Origin: Deinococcus psychrotolerans
Lineage (GTDB): Bacteria; Deinococcota; Deinococci; Deinococcales; Deinococcaceae
Length of the DNA stretch: 64,000 nucleotides
Reading direction: 5' to 3'
NCBI RefSeq assembly: GCF_003860465.1
Contig: NZ_CP034184.1
Location: 62,001 to 126,000 of the forward strand
Position numbers and translations under genes: made by a program. Below are positions 42,791 through 51,327 of this stretch, piece after piece (within the stretch, counting starts at the first letter, position 1; every line of letters starts with the position of its first letter). A model generated the notes under the pieces. The model saw only the letters and a program-made list of their open reading frames with translations, did not search any database and had not been told where the DNA came from.

Positions 42791-44293
42791 TTACGGACTG
42801 TAAGGAAGCGTGAACGGCCGTGGTATGGAGGCACAGTCAGGCTTGACACGAGTCAGGGGGTCGGTGATAAACGATGTCATCAGGTCATTGGCACAGGCGT
42901 GGGACCCGCTCAAGTCAAGTTGTCCGTGAGCACCATCTACAAATTCCACAAGTTGTGCCTGCGAGAGGTGAGCAGCGACCTCTCGTGCATAAGCTGGAGG
43001 TGTTACTGGATCGAACAGGCCCGATAACATCAGGGTCGGTACGTTGCTATCTACAGGTTGGCGCAACGTTGCCGGCAGACGGGCCCATGTGAAGCCTACG
43101 CAGGCGGCCGAGTACATCCCAAGGGCCTTGTCAAACACTGCTGTCATGACGCGAGTCGCGCCTGTCGACACCTGGTCCTTAGGTTGACCGTAGGGCACAA
43201 CCTCGTTACATCCAACAGCAAATTGCATTCCTAGGGTGTTCAGCGCCCCGAGCGCTTGGAGCACTTCGAACAACCCAGGAAGCGACTCGTAATGGCCCTT
43301 ATCTACAGTGTCGATAAATGCCGGCAAGGAGGGTGTCAGCGCAGTTGAGTAAAGAAACAAGGTGAGCAGGTTACCGAAGTTCGCGGTGTTCAGCGGAATC
43401 TGAAGTGGGTGGTTAGACTTCACGTCCTGTACAGCAATCTGCGGGGGATGATGGTCCAGCCTGGACGCCAGAGCTTCTAAGCGCTCGCTCAGTTGAGGGT
43501 AGGCACGGTTGCAAGCGGGATCGCTCTTGCAGTACGTCAGGTGAGCGCGCAATGCAGCGTCTGCGGTGCTCAGACGATTTTGAAGATAGTTGACATTGGT
43601 CGTGACCACGCCGTCGAGAATAATCGCTCGAAGGAGGTCAGGATGACGCCTCATCACCTCCTGGGCTAAGCGGGAACCGTAGGATCCACCGTAAAGGTTG
43701 ATTTTGGTTGCGCCAAGTGCCTGGGCGAGTGCGGCCACATCGTCGGCACTTTCTTGGGAGTTGAAGCTATCCAGCTGGACACCTTGGGTTTGGGAACGCT
43801 TAAAACAGGCCTGGATGTCCTGCGTAAGCTGCTCAGTACCTTGATTGACTGTACGTGTAAAATTCTGACTCATGTGAAGCACGGCTTCGGGGCAGGCCAA
43901 GTTTGGGCGCACCTCTCCTACCCCACGCTGGTCAAATACGATCAAATCGCGATGAGGTGCCAAGACAGCGGCCAAGGTGGTTAACACCGGCGCAAGCGAC
44001 GCTGTACGCTGGCCCGGTCCACCGTTGAGAATGATGGTGGGGTCAAGCATTCGAGACGCTGCTGGCGCGCGGTAAACGCCTACTGGCAACGCATAATGTG
44101 GACCCAAGGGGTCAGCGTAATGAGCGGGGACATCAAGCACACCGCAGACCAGCGTACGGCCGCCGATCGCAGGCATTGCCGTACCGAATTGACAGGCTGT
44201 GGGCGTGAATGTAGGCGTGTTCTTGATGGCTGGGGCAGAAGACCCAAACAGCAGGATCGTTACAAACCAGGAAAACTTCTGTTTCATCTGCAT
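42791..44293 (-). CDS. secreted alpha/beta-hydrolase (S33 tripeptidyl aminopeptidase-like)
   Basis: About 500 residues with Met at 44293 (or 44287); the longer frame to 44365 has no support. Signal peptide MKQKFSWFVTILLFGSSAPA. Catalytic Ser in GGSYGSRLA; oxyanion HGGPG-like ILNGGPG; DQRGVG; Asp in LSGLFDPVTPP; His in GAHGQLD. The CGVLDVPAHYADP start is typical of Streptomyces-type S33 peptidases (SlpD/TAP-like). It would cleave peptides outside the cell. It lies between the two PadR/HAAS copies, in reverse. Confidence 0.88.
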   Translation of the reverse strand: MQMKQKFSWFVTILLFGSSAPAIKNTPTFTPTACQFGTAMPAIGGRTLVCGVLDVPAHYADPLGPHYALPVGVYRAPAASRMLDPTIILNGGPGQRTASLAPVLTTLAAVLAPHRDLIVFDQRGVGEVRPNLACPEAVLHMSQNFTRTVNQGTEQLTQDIQACFKRSQTQGVQLDSFNSQESADDVAALAQALGATKINLYGGSYGSRLAQEVMRRHPDLLRAIILDGVVTTNVNYLQNRLSTADAALRAHLTYCKSDPACNRAYPQLSERLEALASRLDHHPPQIAVQDVKSNHPLQIPLNTANFGNLLTLFLYSTALTPSLPAFIDTVDKGHYESLPGLFEVLQALGALNTLGMQFAVGCNEVVPYGQPKDQVSTGATRVMTAVFDKALGMYSAACVGFTWARLPATLRQPVDSNVPTLMLSGLFDPVTPPAYAREVAAHLSQAQLVEFVDGAHGQLDLSGSHACANDLMTSFITDPLTRVKPDCASIPRPFTLPYSP

Positions 44294-45072
44294 GTGAGAA
44301 GTAATAATACGACTCTGAATTCGTGCCTCCTCGGCACGAGGTTTGATCTCGTACTGAGGAGGCACGAAAAAGTTTTATTGCAGTGATTGCTTTTCTATGC
44401 AGTTGACGTCAATGAAGGCGCAGCAGCACATTTCGGACCTGAGTCGGTCGGTCGAGCACCTTTATAGCCCTTCTACTTCTTTGTACCAAATCCAAGCTGC
44501 GCCACGCTCACGCATGTGCCGGTCTCGCAGTGCTACGGCATACTGCCGCGCCGCGTCAGCGTCGGGCAGCTCCAGCACCTCTACTGTCGGGGGCAGCGAT
44601 ATATCTTTGATTGCCTTTCCAACTCTGTACAAGAACCGAAACCAAGGCATATCTAGAGTGTGCGCCAGACTGGGTCAAGATACAGTTGATGTTTTTGGCT
44701 GATTCAGACGACGGTCTCCCAGTACAACGTTTTTCACGTCGCCCGTTTTAGCACCAAAAGCTGTGAGTGCTAAATGACAGGGGCACGAGCGATCCCTGGT
44801 GGCTCACCTAACCAAACCAAACGACCAGACGCACGTGCTTTAGCTCGAAATAGCGGGTCAAGACGACCATCAGCTCGAACAACATGTGCCAGCTCTTGTA
44901 CGTGGTTTAAGTGGCAGATGTGTGGCCGGGCAGGCTTCTGCACCCTGCGAAGCAGAATCCTGTTTGCCTTCGAGCACCAAGGTTGAAGCAGAACGGGTTT
45001 TTGGGAGCAACTCACCCCGTCCCTACCCGGTAATCAGATACAAATCGCCTTAAGTTGGAATAGATTGGATGG
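44294..45072. other. 779-bp interval with weak small ORF
   Basis: On the minus strand 44650-44462 encodes 62 residues (PWFRFLYRVGKAIKDISLPP...YAVALRDRHMRERGAAW), and 45015-44770 ends with LDPLFRAKARASGRLVWLGE; both look protein-like but neither has a clear ribosome site. I would not call them genes. Confidence 0.4.
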
Positions 45073-45273
45073 ATGCGTATGACTATTTACGGCATAAACG
45101 GTGTGCCCATCAGTGACAGCGACGTTGAGCATATTCAACGCTTCGACCAGATGCGTCATACTCTCCCTAGTGTACCTAGCGCAGAAAAGGAGCGTCAGCA
45201 GGCCGAAGCACTGGGTCTAAGCGTAGAGCAATTTCGGCAACTCAACGCCTCGCTGAAAGCGCTTAAGCGGTAG
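45073..45273 (+). CDS. small hypothetical protein
   Basis: 66 residues, MRMTIYGINGVPISDSDVEH, then a charged middle and a helix GLSVEQFRQLNASLKAL. Start context is weak (no strong AGGAGG). The segment ALGLSVEQFRQLNA looks like the helix-turn of small sigma-like or phage regulators but is too short to assign. Confidence 0.45.
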   Translation: MRMTIYGINGVPISDSDVEHIQRFDQMRHTLPSVPSAEKERQQAEALGLSVEQFRQLNASLKALKR

Positions 45274-45581
45274 TGTTGCCATCGGCGGATGAAAGGGGAT
45301 CTCGCTAGTTCTTGGTGATCGCTGTCCCGCCCTAGCTAATCGGCACTGCACCCGCACTCGGAACGGTTCTGTCAGGTTAATCATTCGGCTGGTAGGCGAA
45401 GCGCATGAGGTTGCCCCTGCCGTCGGTTTAGTCCAATTGCACTCCAAATCTTAGCTTTGAGGTGCTTCCAAGAACGGTCATGGATGGTAAAGGAGCGACA
45501 CGAAGCCGCACCGTTACACCGGTCAACGGAGCGTTCGTGGGTGTAACACTTCTGAGCAGATCAGGTGTCTGTGCCCTGTTC

Positions 45582-45743
45582 TTAGCGAGGCCGTTCCAGG
45601 TCTTGCACTCGTTGCTCGAGGTCATGCACTCGCTGAGATTGTCCACCGCTCCAAACCCGGCTGATAACCCGGAGTACTAAGAAAAGCCCACCGAGCAGAA
45701 CAACAACCACGACAAGTATCAAAATCAGTTCAAGTGGACCCAT
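45582..45743 (-). CDS. 53-residue single-pass membrane protein
   Basis: ATG 45743-45741 to TAA 45584-45582. Residues 4-25 are one hydrophobic helix (LELILILVVVVLLGGLFLVL), followed by VISRVWSGG and a coiled-coil-like heptad end (RVHDLEQRVQDLER). The shape is that of small membrane proteins of the PspB/phage-shock type or phage spanins, but no family can be proven. The ribosome site is weak. Confidence 0.55.
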   Translation of the reverse strand: MGPLELILILVVVVVLLGGLFLVLRVISRVWSGGQSQRVHDLEQRVQDLERPR

Positions 45744-45862
45744 AGATTCAATATTACTTGATGACTGGCGTCCGTTGACCGGAATATCTGTCCAGTTAGG
45801 GTATACCTTAATCTGACTGTTAAGCTAAAGGTTGGGCTTGCCCCGATTTTGCGTAGTTGAGG

Positions 45863-46684
45863 TTAAGCGGCTGTAGCTTGGCGTTCGAAGTCAGCGGGTG
45901 TCAAGTAGCCTAGAGACGAGTGGCGGCGCTGACGGTTATAAAAGACCTCAATGAACTCGAAAATGGCTTGTCTGGCAACTGCTCGGGTCTCGAAGATCGT
46001 CTCCTCGAACAGCTCCCGTTTCAGGGAGCTGAAAAAGCTCTCCACAACGGCGTTATCCCAGCATTCCCCTTTGCGGCTCATACTGCACTTCGCCTGAATC
46101 TGTGCGAGTGCAGATTGAAACAGATGGCTCGTATACTGACTTCCTTGGTCGCTGTGATGCAGCAAACCTGGTGGTGGATTTCGGCGCTGGACAGCCATGT
46201 GCAACGCTGCCACTGGCAGCGTTGCAGGCATGTACGCATCCATTGCATACCCCACTACCGTTCGGGAAAACAGATCGAGGGTGACAGCCAAGTAGAGCCA
46301 GCCTTCTTTCGTGGGAATGTAGGTCAAATCGGCGGCCCAGATCTGGTTGGGCTGCTGGACGTTGAACTGGCGATCAAGCAGGTTTGGGCAGACTGGATCG
46401 CTGTGATTACGGTTGGTCGTGCGTACTGAGCGGTGCTTTCCTTTAGCTCGCAGCCCACCAATACGCATCAAACGGGCAATCCTCTTCTTGGAGACCGACA
46501 ATCCTTCGGCTTTCAGCTCCGCATGAATCCGTGGGGCACCGTAGCGTGCCTTGCGGTGGTGGTAGACATCGTGGATGCGCTGCTTCAGCAGCGCGTCCTG
46601 TTGCTGCTGATTGGAGATGGGCCTTCTTCGCCAACTGTGGTAGCCGCTCACTGAAACCTCCAGCACCCGACACATGATGTCCAA
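45863..46684 (-). CDS. IS3 transposase OrfB
   Basis: From the first codon given, ~273 residues: CRVLEVSVSGYHSW, HTH_21 part RYGAPRIHAELKAEG, and the rve core with catalytic residues in WAADLTYIPT (D), HHSDQGSQYTS (D) and CWDNAVVESFFSSLKRE (E), ending RRHSSLGYLTPADFE. The frame is one base back from orfA and extends upstream (VLRFRFIHDYRSQYRL), so it is made by -1 frameshifting. All catalytic residues are intact. Confidence 0.92.
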   Translation of the reverse strand: MDIMCRVLEVSVSGYHSWRRRPISNQQQQDALLKQRIHDVYHHRKARYGAPRIHAELKAEGLSVSKKRIARLMRIGGLRAKGKHRSVRTTNRNHSDPVCPNLLDRQFNVQQPNQIWAADLTYIPTKEGWLYLAVTLDLFSRTVVGYAMDAYMPATLPVAALHMAVQRRNPPPGLLHHSDQGSQYTSHLFQSALAQIQAKCSMSRKGECWDNAVVESFFSSLKRELFEETIFETRAVARQAIFEFIEVFYNRQRRHSSLGYLTPADFERQATAA

Positions 46685-46722
46685 GCGGTACTGGGATCGG
46701 TAGTCATGAATGAAGCGGAATC

Positions 46723-47022
46723 TCAGTACGTAGTTTCTTTGGCAAAGAAGGCCGTCGCTTTTTTCAGGATTTCACGTTCTTGGCGCAGGACTTCAACTTC
46801 CTTGCGGAGCCTGCGAATCTCTTGTTGGTCGGCGGTCAGTAGTTGCTGACCATGACCGGGGAATGCGGCATGGCCAACCTCTTGCTCAGCGCTCATCCAT
46901 TTACGGATGAGCGAAACACTGACGCTCAGGTCGCGGGCGGTACTGGAGACGTTGCCGTTCGTTCGGGCAAGCTGCACGGCGTCTCGTTTGAAGTCAGCGG
47001 TATGGATTCTGCGGTTTGTCAT
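46723..47022 (-). CDS. IS3 transposase OrfA
   Basis: 99 residues from ATG 47022 (MTNRRIHTADF). HTH: TADFKRDAVQLARTNGNVSS, then TARDLSVSVSLIRKW; leucine-zipper end QEIRRLRKEVEVLRQEREIL and then KKATAFFAKE. An A6G run within ...ILKKATA is the probable -1 shift site into orfB. Confidence 0.9.
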   Translation of the reverse strand: MTNRRIHTADFKRDAVQLARTNGNVSSTARDLSVSVSLIRKWMSAEQEVGHAAFPGHGQQLLTADQQEIRRLRKEVEVLRQEREILKKATAFFAKETTY

Positions 47023-47167
47023 GATGGGCCTCCTATTGTCGAGGCTTATCTCCATCTACGCAAAACTGGGCCACTCTCAGGTGTTCTTGTGTCAGGTTAG
47101 GGTTGGTTTTAGATTTTTTAGACACGCCCCAATCAAGGTCTAAGACCCTATTTGTACCAGAGGCGGG

Positions 47168-48250
47168 CTATTCGACTAAGCTCTCCACCACTTGGTGGAG
47201 GGGCTGCACGACATAGCGTGTTCCGTTTCTGCTGTCATTCGGAAGCCGCAGGAGCACTGCCGCTGCCGTGCCCCGCTCATCGCGTCCTTTCAGCTGCTGG
47301 AACGCCGTCATATTCGGGACGAGTTGCAAGCGGTTCAGCCCATATTGCAGATTAAAGGTGAGCTTCCCTTGAGCGTCAGTCGGAGCCACATCGAAATCGA
47401 AGACCAGATGGCCCTGTTCTTTGTGGGTGGTCACCAGAGCATACACTTCCCCAGATCGGCCTACGCCATTTAGCAGATAGTGGCTGCGGATGGCAGAGGG
47501 ATACCAGCGCAGATTGCTCATATAGAAGCGGTCCGGCTGATTCCCGAGTACCTCCACGACGAAGGGCCCGATGAACTGAGCATAGATGTTATAAGCGTCG
47601 GTTGGCGCGACTGGGGTGCCCAGCTGGAGCGCCACTGCACCCAGGTGAAGGATGGGATTGGTCCAGCCTTCCAACTGCACGGAGAGGCCTGCGTCGTCGG
47701 CTGCTTTGATCAGCAGGTTGGCATCCAGGTAGGTCTTGTGGTTGGTGGTGTTCGGATACAACGTGGGGAGCAGGCCGGAGATCGGGAGATTCGGGTAGAT
47801 CGTGACCGGGCGCTTGCCGTTCGGGAAGGTCAAGGTCCAGTGATCGACGGGCCCTTGCACGCTGACCCCTTCCTTTTGGAGTTGAGCCTTGAGACTCTTG
47901 ACCTCGACGTACTGCAAGCTGAGCTCTGGGATTGACGAGGCTGGACCCTCGACCTGCGCCTGGGTGTGAGGGAGGGTGAGGATCAGGGTGGCACCGAGCA
48001 TGCCGAGCAGGCCCAGCGGCGTGAGCCACGGAACGGTATGAACCTGCAGCAATCCGCGATTGACGGTGGCTGGCGCGCCGAGTTCGGCAAGCACTCGGGC
48101 TTCGGCTGCCTCTTCGCTCAGTCCGAACGCCTGGTGCTGGCGCATGCGTTCATAGAGGTGGCTTGACAGTTCAGCTCGGACAGCGTTGCGAGCCGAACCG
48201 GTAAGGCCGCGTGTGGCCTGCCGGAGGTAGCGGTCGGTGGCGCGGCTCAT
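47168..48250 (-). CDS. HAAS/permease-prefix-type membrane protein (pair C)
   Basis: 360 residues, ATGA-coupled to its PadR gene. HAAS domain at the N-terminus (RYLRQATRGLTGSARNAVRA, EL..HLYERM, EEAAEARVLAELGAPATV), one membrane helix LTPLGLLGMLGATLILTLPH and a ~260-residue ectodomain diverged from pairs A and B but starting alike (LQYVEVKSLKAQLQKEGVS, then TLTFPNG). Same plan in opposite orientation. Confidence 0.8.
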   Translation of the reverse strand: MSRATDRYLRQATRGLTGSARNAVRAELSSHLYERMRQHQAFGLSEEAAEARVLAELGAPATVNRGLLQVHTVPWLTPLGLLGMLGATLILTLPHTQAQVEGPASSIPELSLQYVEVKSLKAQLQKEGVSVQGPVDHWTLTFPNGKRPVTIYPNLPISGLLPTLYPNTTNHKTYLDANLLIKAADDAGLSVQLEGWTNPILHLGAVALQLGTPVAPTDAYNIYAQFIGPFVVEVLGNQPDRFYMSNLRWYPSAIRSHYLLNGVGRSGEVYALVTTHKEQGHLVFDFDVAPTDAQGKLTFNLQYGLNRLQLVPNMTAFQQLKGRDERGTAAAVLLRLPNDSRNGTRYVVQPLHQVVESLVE

Positions 48251-48573
48251 GCCTGACCGCCGAACGGCTGCATAGCGGCGGCGAAGGCCTGCCAGTTCTG
48301 CTGTCGGCGGGCGAGATCCGTGCGGCCGGCTGGCGTCAGGTGGTAGTACTTGCGGGGGGGGCCGCCGGTCGGACTGGGTTGGAGGTCGGCAGTTAGAAGA
48401 CCCTGCTTCTCAAGACGGTGAAGGGCGGGATAGAGCGTGCCTTCCTTGAAGTGGAAGTGACCGACGGTGAGCGCGTGGACGTGCTGGATGAGCTGAACGC
48501 CGTAAAGCGGGGCGTGCTCGAGGCTGGCGAGGAGAATCAGGTCGAGGTGGCCGCGCAGGGTGTTCTGATCCAT
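48247..48573 (-). CDS. PadR family regulator (pair C)
   Basis: 108 residues, GGAG before ATG 48573. PadR winged helix: LRGHLDLILLASLEHAPLYG, VQLIQHVH, GTLYPALHRLEKQGLL, GPPRKYYHLTPAG. Shares the RGHLDLILL...LYPALHRLEK.GL core with pairs A and B but is clearly diverged. The perfect palindrome at 48587-48620 lies 14 bases upstream of the start and is the obvious autoregulatory site. Confidence 0.93.
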   Translation of the reverse strand: MDQNTLRGHLDLILLASLEHAPLYGVQLIQHVHALTVGHFHFKEGTLYPALHRLEKQGLLTADLQPSPTGGPPRKYYHLTPAGRTDLARRQQNWQAFAAAMQPFGGQA

Positions 48574-48586
48574 AGTGCTCCTTTAC

Positions 48587-48620
48587 TACCTTGTGTGGCT
48601 ATATATAGCCACACAAGGTA
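48587..48620. promoter_or_regulatory. perfect 34-nt palindrome, operator of pair C PadR
   Basis: Each half is TACCTTGTGTGGCTATA; the other half is its exact reverse complement, so all 17 pairs match. TATATA at the centre can serve as a -10 for the minus-strand gene, so a bound PadR dimer would block it. Other PadR operators are often imperfect; a fully perfect 34-mer is striking. Confidence 0.85.
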
Positions 48621-48689
48621 TAAGAAGTCAAGTTCCTCCACGTCTAGCACTCCTAAGTCGCGAACTGGCCTGTGAACTGACCAGATCCA

Positions 48690-48718
48690 TTGACAATCTT
48701 GGTTCTGGGGCTCAATAT
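48690..48718 (+). promoter_or_regulatory. promoter of PadR/HAAS pair B, with operator
   Basis: TTGACA, 17 bases, CAATAT, as before pair A. The 30 bases 48715-48744 overlap the -10 and form an imperfect palindrome (ATATAGGAAC.......GTTTCGATAT; 10 of 15 pairs match), the likely operator. Confidence 0.72.
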
Positions 48719-48760
48719 ATAGGAACTCGATAGAGCGTTTCGATATAAGGAGACCCACCC

Positions 48761-49120
48761 ATGTCCAGACCTGCACCCGATTCGCCCGACGCCAATCTGC
48801 TGCGTGGCCACCTCGATCTGATCCTACTGAGCATCATCCAGGGCCAACCGAAATACGGTCTGGAAATCAGTAAGCAAGCGCAGGAGCGCACAGACGGCTA
48901 CTTTGATCTGAAGGTAGGCAGCCTGTACCCGGCTCTGCACCGCCTGGAAAAAGCCGGTTTTGTGCGCGGCGAGTTTCAGAGTGCACCCCGAAGCGGCAGC
49001 CCAGTAAAGGTCTACGCCCTGACCGAGAGCGGCGGCCAGGAACTGGAGGCGCGGCGACAGGAGTTCAAGACGTTCACACAGCAACTCGGCAAGTTATGGC
49101 AACTGGGAGGCATTCAATGA
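48761..49120 (+). CDS. PadR family regulator (pair B)
   Basis: 119 residues, nearly identical to the pair A PadR (differences mainly at the first residues and GEFQSAPRSG, YALTESG). Its stop overlaps the HAAS start (ATGA 49117), whereas in copy A stop and start only touch. It probably controls its own promoter (48690). Confidence 0.92.
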   Translation: MSRPAPDSPDANLLRGHLDLILLSIIQGQPKYGLEISKQAQERTDGYFDLKVGSLYPALHRLEKAGFVRGEFQSAPRSGSPVKVYALTESGGQELEARRQEFKTFTQQLGKLWQLGGIQ

Positions 49121-50223
49121 AACAGACCGAGCGGTACTTGAAAGCGGCCACGCGGGGACTGTGGGGCCGGGGGCGGCACGAACTACGAACCGAATTGCAG
49201 GGCCATATTAACGAGCGGGTGGCCGAGTTCCGGCTGGGCGGGCTGAGTGCAGAGGAAGCCGAGCGCCAGACGCTGCGCGAACTCGGCACGCCCGAACGGG
49301 TCAGCAGCGGGATGCTGGGCGTGCATACCTTCCCCGCCCTGAGCAAGGCCGGGGCACTGACCCTCCTGCTGGCGACAACGCTAATGACGACGGTGCCGCA
49401 GAGCTTGGCACAGGTGAAGGGCATTTACGGTAGTTTCCCGAATACTGGGGAAAGCAGCTATCTGGATTTTGAACAGCTCAAGGCGGCCATCGAGAAGTCG
49501 GGTGGGGAACTCGTCGGCAAACCAGACAATGCCGTGATCACGGTGCCAGGTGCGCCGCGTGCCCATTATCCGCTCAGCATCACGAAATGGCCGGGAACGG
49601 TTCTGGTGCAAGGGAATAGAACTTATCTCAGCACCAACACCCTCATTGGTGGCATCCTCAGCTCCGGTGCAGATTTGCGGATTCTGGGTTGGAAAAATCT
49701 CACCTTGAGAGCTGGCAAAGCTGATATCCAATTTGAGACGGATGATCAGCGGGTCGTGAGTAATCTGTACACCAGTACGCTCATCGGAGACATCGCTTTT
49801 AGGGGTGACGGCATCAGCTGGGGTCTTGCTTCGAATGAGGTCGCCGGAAAAGCACTGGGCTTCACTGGACAATTTAAGAAAGGGGGCGTGTATGCGCTGG
49901 TGCTCCCGGAGCTGACCTATTGGACTTCGCAAGGATCGAGTAATGGCCCACAGGATGGATATGTCATCTTGAACAGTAATGTCAACCAGGCTCAAACAGG
50001 GAGCGTTGCGTTTCAGGTGAGTGACGTCAAGCAGCCGTTCAAACTGTATTCCAATGTCAGGGAGTTTCAGGCCGCACTGGATCCTTACCGCACCATTGCC
50101 ACGGCCCCAGTCGCCTACTGGGACGCCGCCCACCCTGCCCCAGCGCTGATTCTGGAACTCAGTGGCCATTTTGGAGACGACGCCTACACGGTAGTCAATC
50201 CCAGCGCAGTCCATATCAAGTAG
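49117..50223 (+). CDS. HAAS/permease-prefix-type membrane protein (pair B)
   Basis: 368 residues, equal in length to pair A. The HAAS domain, membrane helix and the C-terminal ~60 residues are nearly identical to pair A. The middle of the ectodomain (about 130-270) varies more, e.g. NWDKTFNTDGIAW in A versus IGDIAFRGDGISW in B, which suggests faster change of the exposed part. Function unknown. Confidence 0.8.
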   Translation: MKQTERYLKAATRGLWGRGRHELRTELQGHINERVAEFRLGGLSAEEAERQTLRELGTPERVSSGMLGVHTFPALSKAGALTLLLATTLMTTVPQSLAQVKGIYGSFPNTGESSYLDFEQLKAAIEKSGGELVGKPDNAVITVPGAPRAHYPLSITKWPGTVLVQGNRTYLSTNTLIGGILSSGADLRILGWKNLTLRAGKADIQFETDDQRVVSNLYTSTLIGDIAFRGDGISWGLASNEVAGKALGFTGQFKKGGVYALVLPELTYWTSQGSSNGPQDGYVILNSNVNQAQTGSVAFQVSDVKQPFKLYSNVREFQAALDPYRTIATAPVAYWDAAHPAPALILELSGHFGDDAYTVVNPSAVHIK

Positions 50224-50451
50224 CCAGCTCAAAGGGCTGAAGTTTGCTCGTTTCTTAGCCCCTCAGCAGTCTCAGCAGCCAGCCGAGCAACACAGCGGGC
50301 ACCGGCACCGGCTGAGACTGCGAGCTGGACAGTGAGGCATAAAGGTTCTCAAACGCCGGCTCCTGAGTGGTTATGCCTGGCCCGCTGATCCGGCGCTGCA
50401 AAACGCATTCAGACGCCTGCTTAATGAGGCTCGCCTGCAATTCTGAGCCGG

Positions 50452-50832
50452 ACGGGCGGCGTTGAAGGCGACGACGCGCCCAACAGGGACGCCCGCAGCG
50501 CTGTGCTGACTCAGCTCACTGAGAATGCCGTAAAATTCACCCGCAGCCGTGATCCCGCGGTCATCAGAGTCTGGGCCGAGGACTAGGGGGAGGCGTGGAG
50601 CGTGTTCGTGCAGGACAACGGCCTGGGTTTTGATCCCAAGTATCAGGACCGACAGTTTAACCTGTTTCAGCGGCTGCACAGCGTGCAGGAAGTGAGCGGA
50701 ACAGGTGTGGGGCTGACGAGTATCCGGCGGCTGATCCTCAAGCACGGCGGTGAGGTCTTCGCCGAGAGCCAGGTGGGCGAGGGTGCCACCTTCGGCTTTA
50801 CCCTGCCCAAGAACAGTTCGCTCAGACCATGA
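50452..50832 (+). pseudogene. histidine kinase ATPase domain remnant
   Basis: In one frame: LTQLTENAVKFTRSRDPAVI (N-box), a TAG stop at 50584-50586, then VQDNGLGFDPKYQDRQFNLF (G1), SGTGVGLTSIRRLILKHGGE (G2) and VGEGATFGFTLP. This pattern is typical of phytochrome-class kinases. The sensor and dimerisation parts are missing. It is a relic, disrupted by one stop and a 5' deletion. Confidence 0.78.
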
Positions 50833-51327
50833 CAGCCATACCCAAGCTGTCAGGGGAGAACCGTTGTTCAAGCGGCCATTCCTGAAGCACCTCAAGAATG
50901 TGGGAGCAACATCTGCAGCGAAAAGTCAGGTGAAGCATGGCCTCGCTGTCAGGCACCGATCTGGGAGCTGCGAACCAGCTCTCGGCTTACCTTCAGGAGA
51001 TCACCGAGGCCCTCACCGCCTGCGACACCGAGCAGAACATCATCGAGATCGTCCTGCCCAGGTCACGGCGAAAGCGAGGTAAAGGTGAGGCAAGGACCAA
51101 CCTCGTTGTGAACGGAAGGAGTGGCCTAGGAACGTCAGGTGAGTGTTCCGGGAACCCGCTACAAGGAGATTCAGACCGTTTTGGACGGTCTGAATCTCCA
51201 CCAGCACACCCGCACCATTGTTCTCGCGCTCAATCGGAGAAGGAATCAGCCCAAGACCCGGCTGAACTGCCAAGTTGCCAGAGCCGTAACGAGAAAACGG
51301 GAGTGGTCGGAGTCACGAACGACCAAC
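50833..51327. other. interval with GAF-kinase fragment, no intact gene
   Basis: At 50937-51062 the plus strand reads SGTDLGAANQLSAYLQEITE then ALTACDTEQNIIEIVLP, like the helix that enters the GAF domain of Deinococcus sensory kinases, then the similarity ends. The rest up to 51327 has no supported gene. A palindrome-like AGACCGTTTTGGACGGTCT lies at 51173-51191. Confidence 0.45.

Larger units (their letters stand above)
45814..47094 (-). mobile_element. IS3-family (IS150-like) insertion sequence
   Basis: About 1.28 kb with overlapping orfA and orfB on the minus strand. Imperfect ends match as CTTAATCTGAC (left) and CCTAACCTGAC (right, read inward), so the exact ends lie within ~15 bases of those given. 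No flanking direct repeat was recognised. The element lies between the small membrane gene and pair C of the HAAS genes. Confidence 0.82.
48690..50350. repeat. long direct repeat, copy B
   Basis: Second copy of the promoter-padR-HAAS unit (copy A 40846-42505). After the stop both copies share ~125 bases whose minus strand reads FENLYASL...VPVP...WLL.LL.G-stop. Beyond 50350 the copies diverge completely. Confidence 0.8.

Noticed and set aside
44770..45015. 81-residue minus-strand frame ending LVWLGEPPGIARAPVI
   Set aside because: Looks somewhat protein-like but has no start signal or recognisable family; left as an interval note.
50602..50832. A short stand-alone ATPase-like gene
   Set aside because: The upstream N-box lies in the same frame before a TAG, so it is a kinase remnant rather than a separate gene.
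51173..51191. Palindrome-like AGACCGTTTTGGACGGTCT
   Set aside because: Short, in a decayed stretch, with no gene to regulate nearby; probably a remnant of an intrinsic structure.
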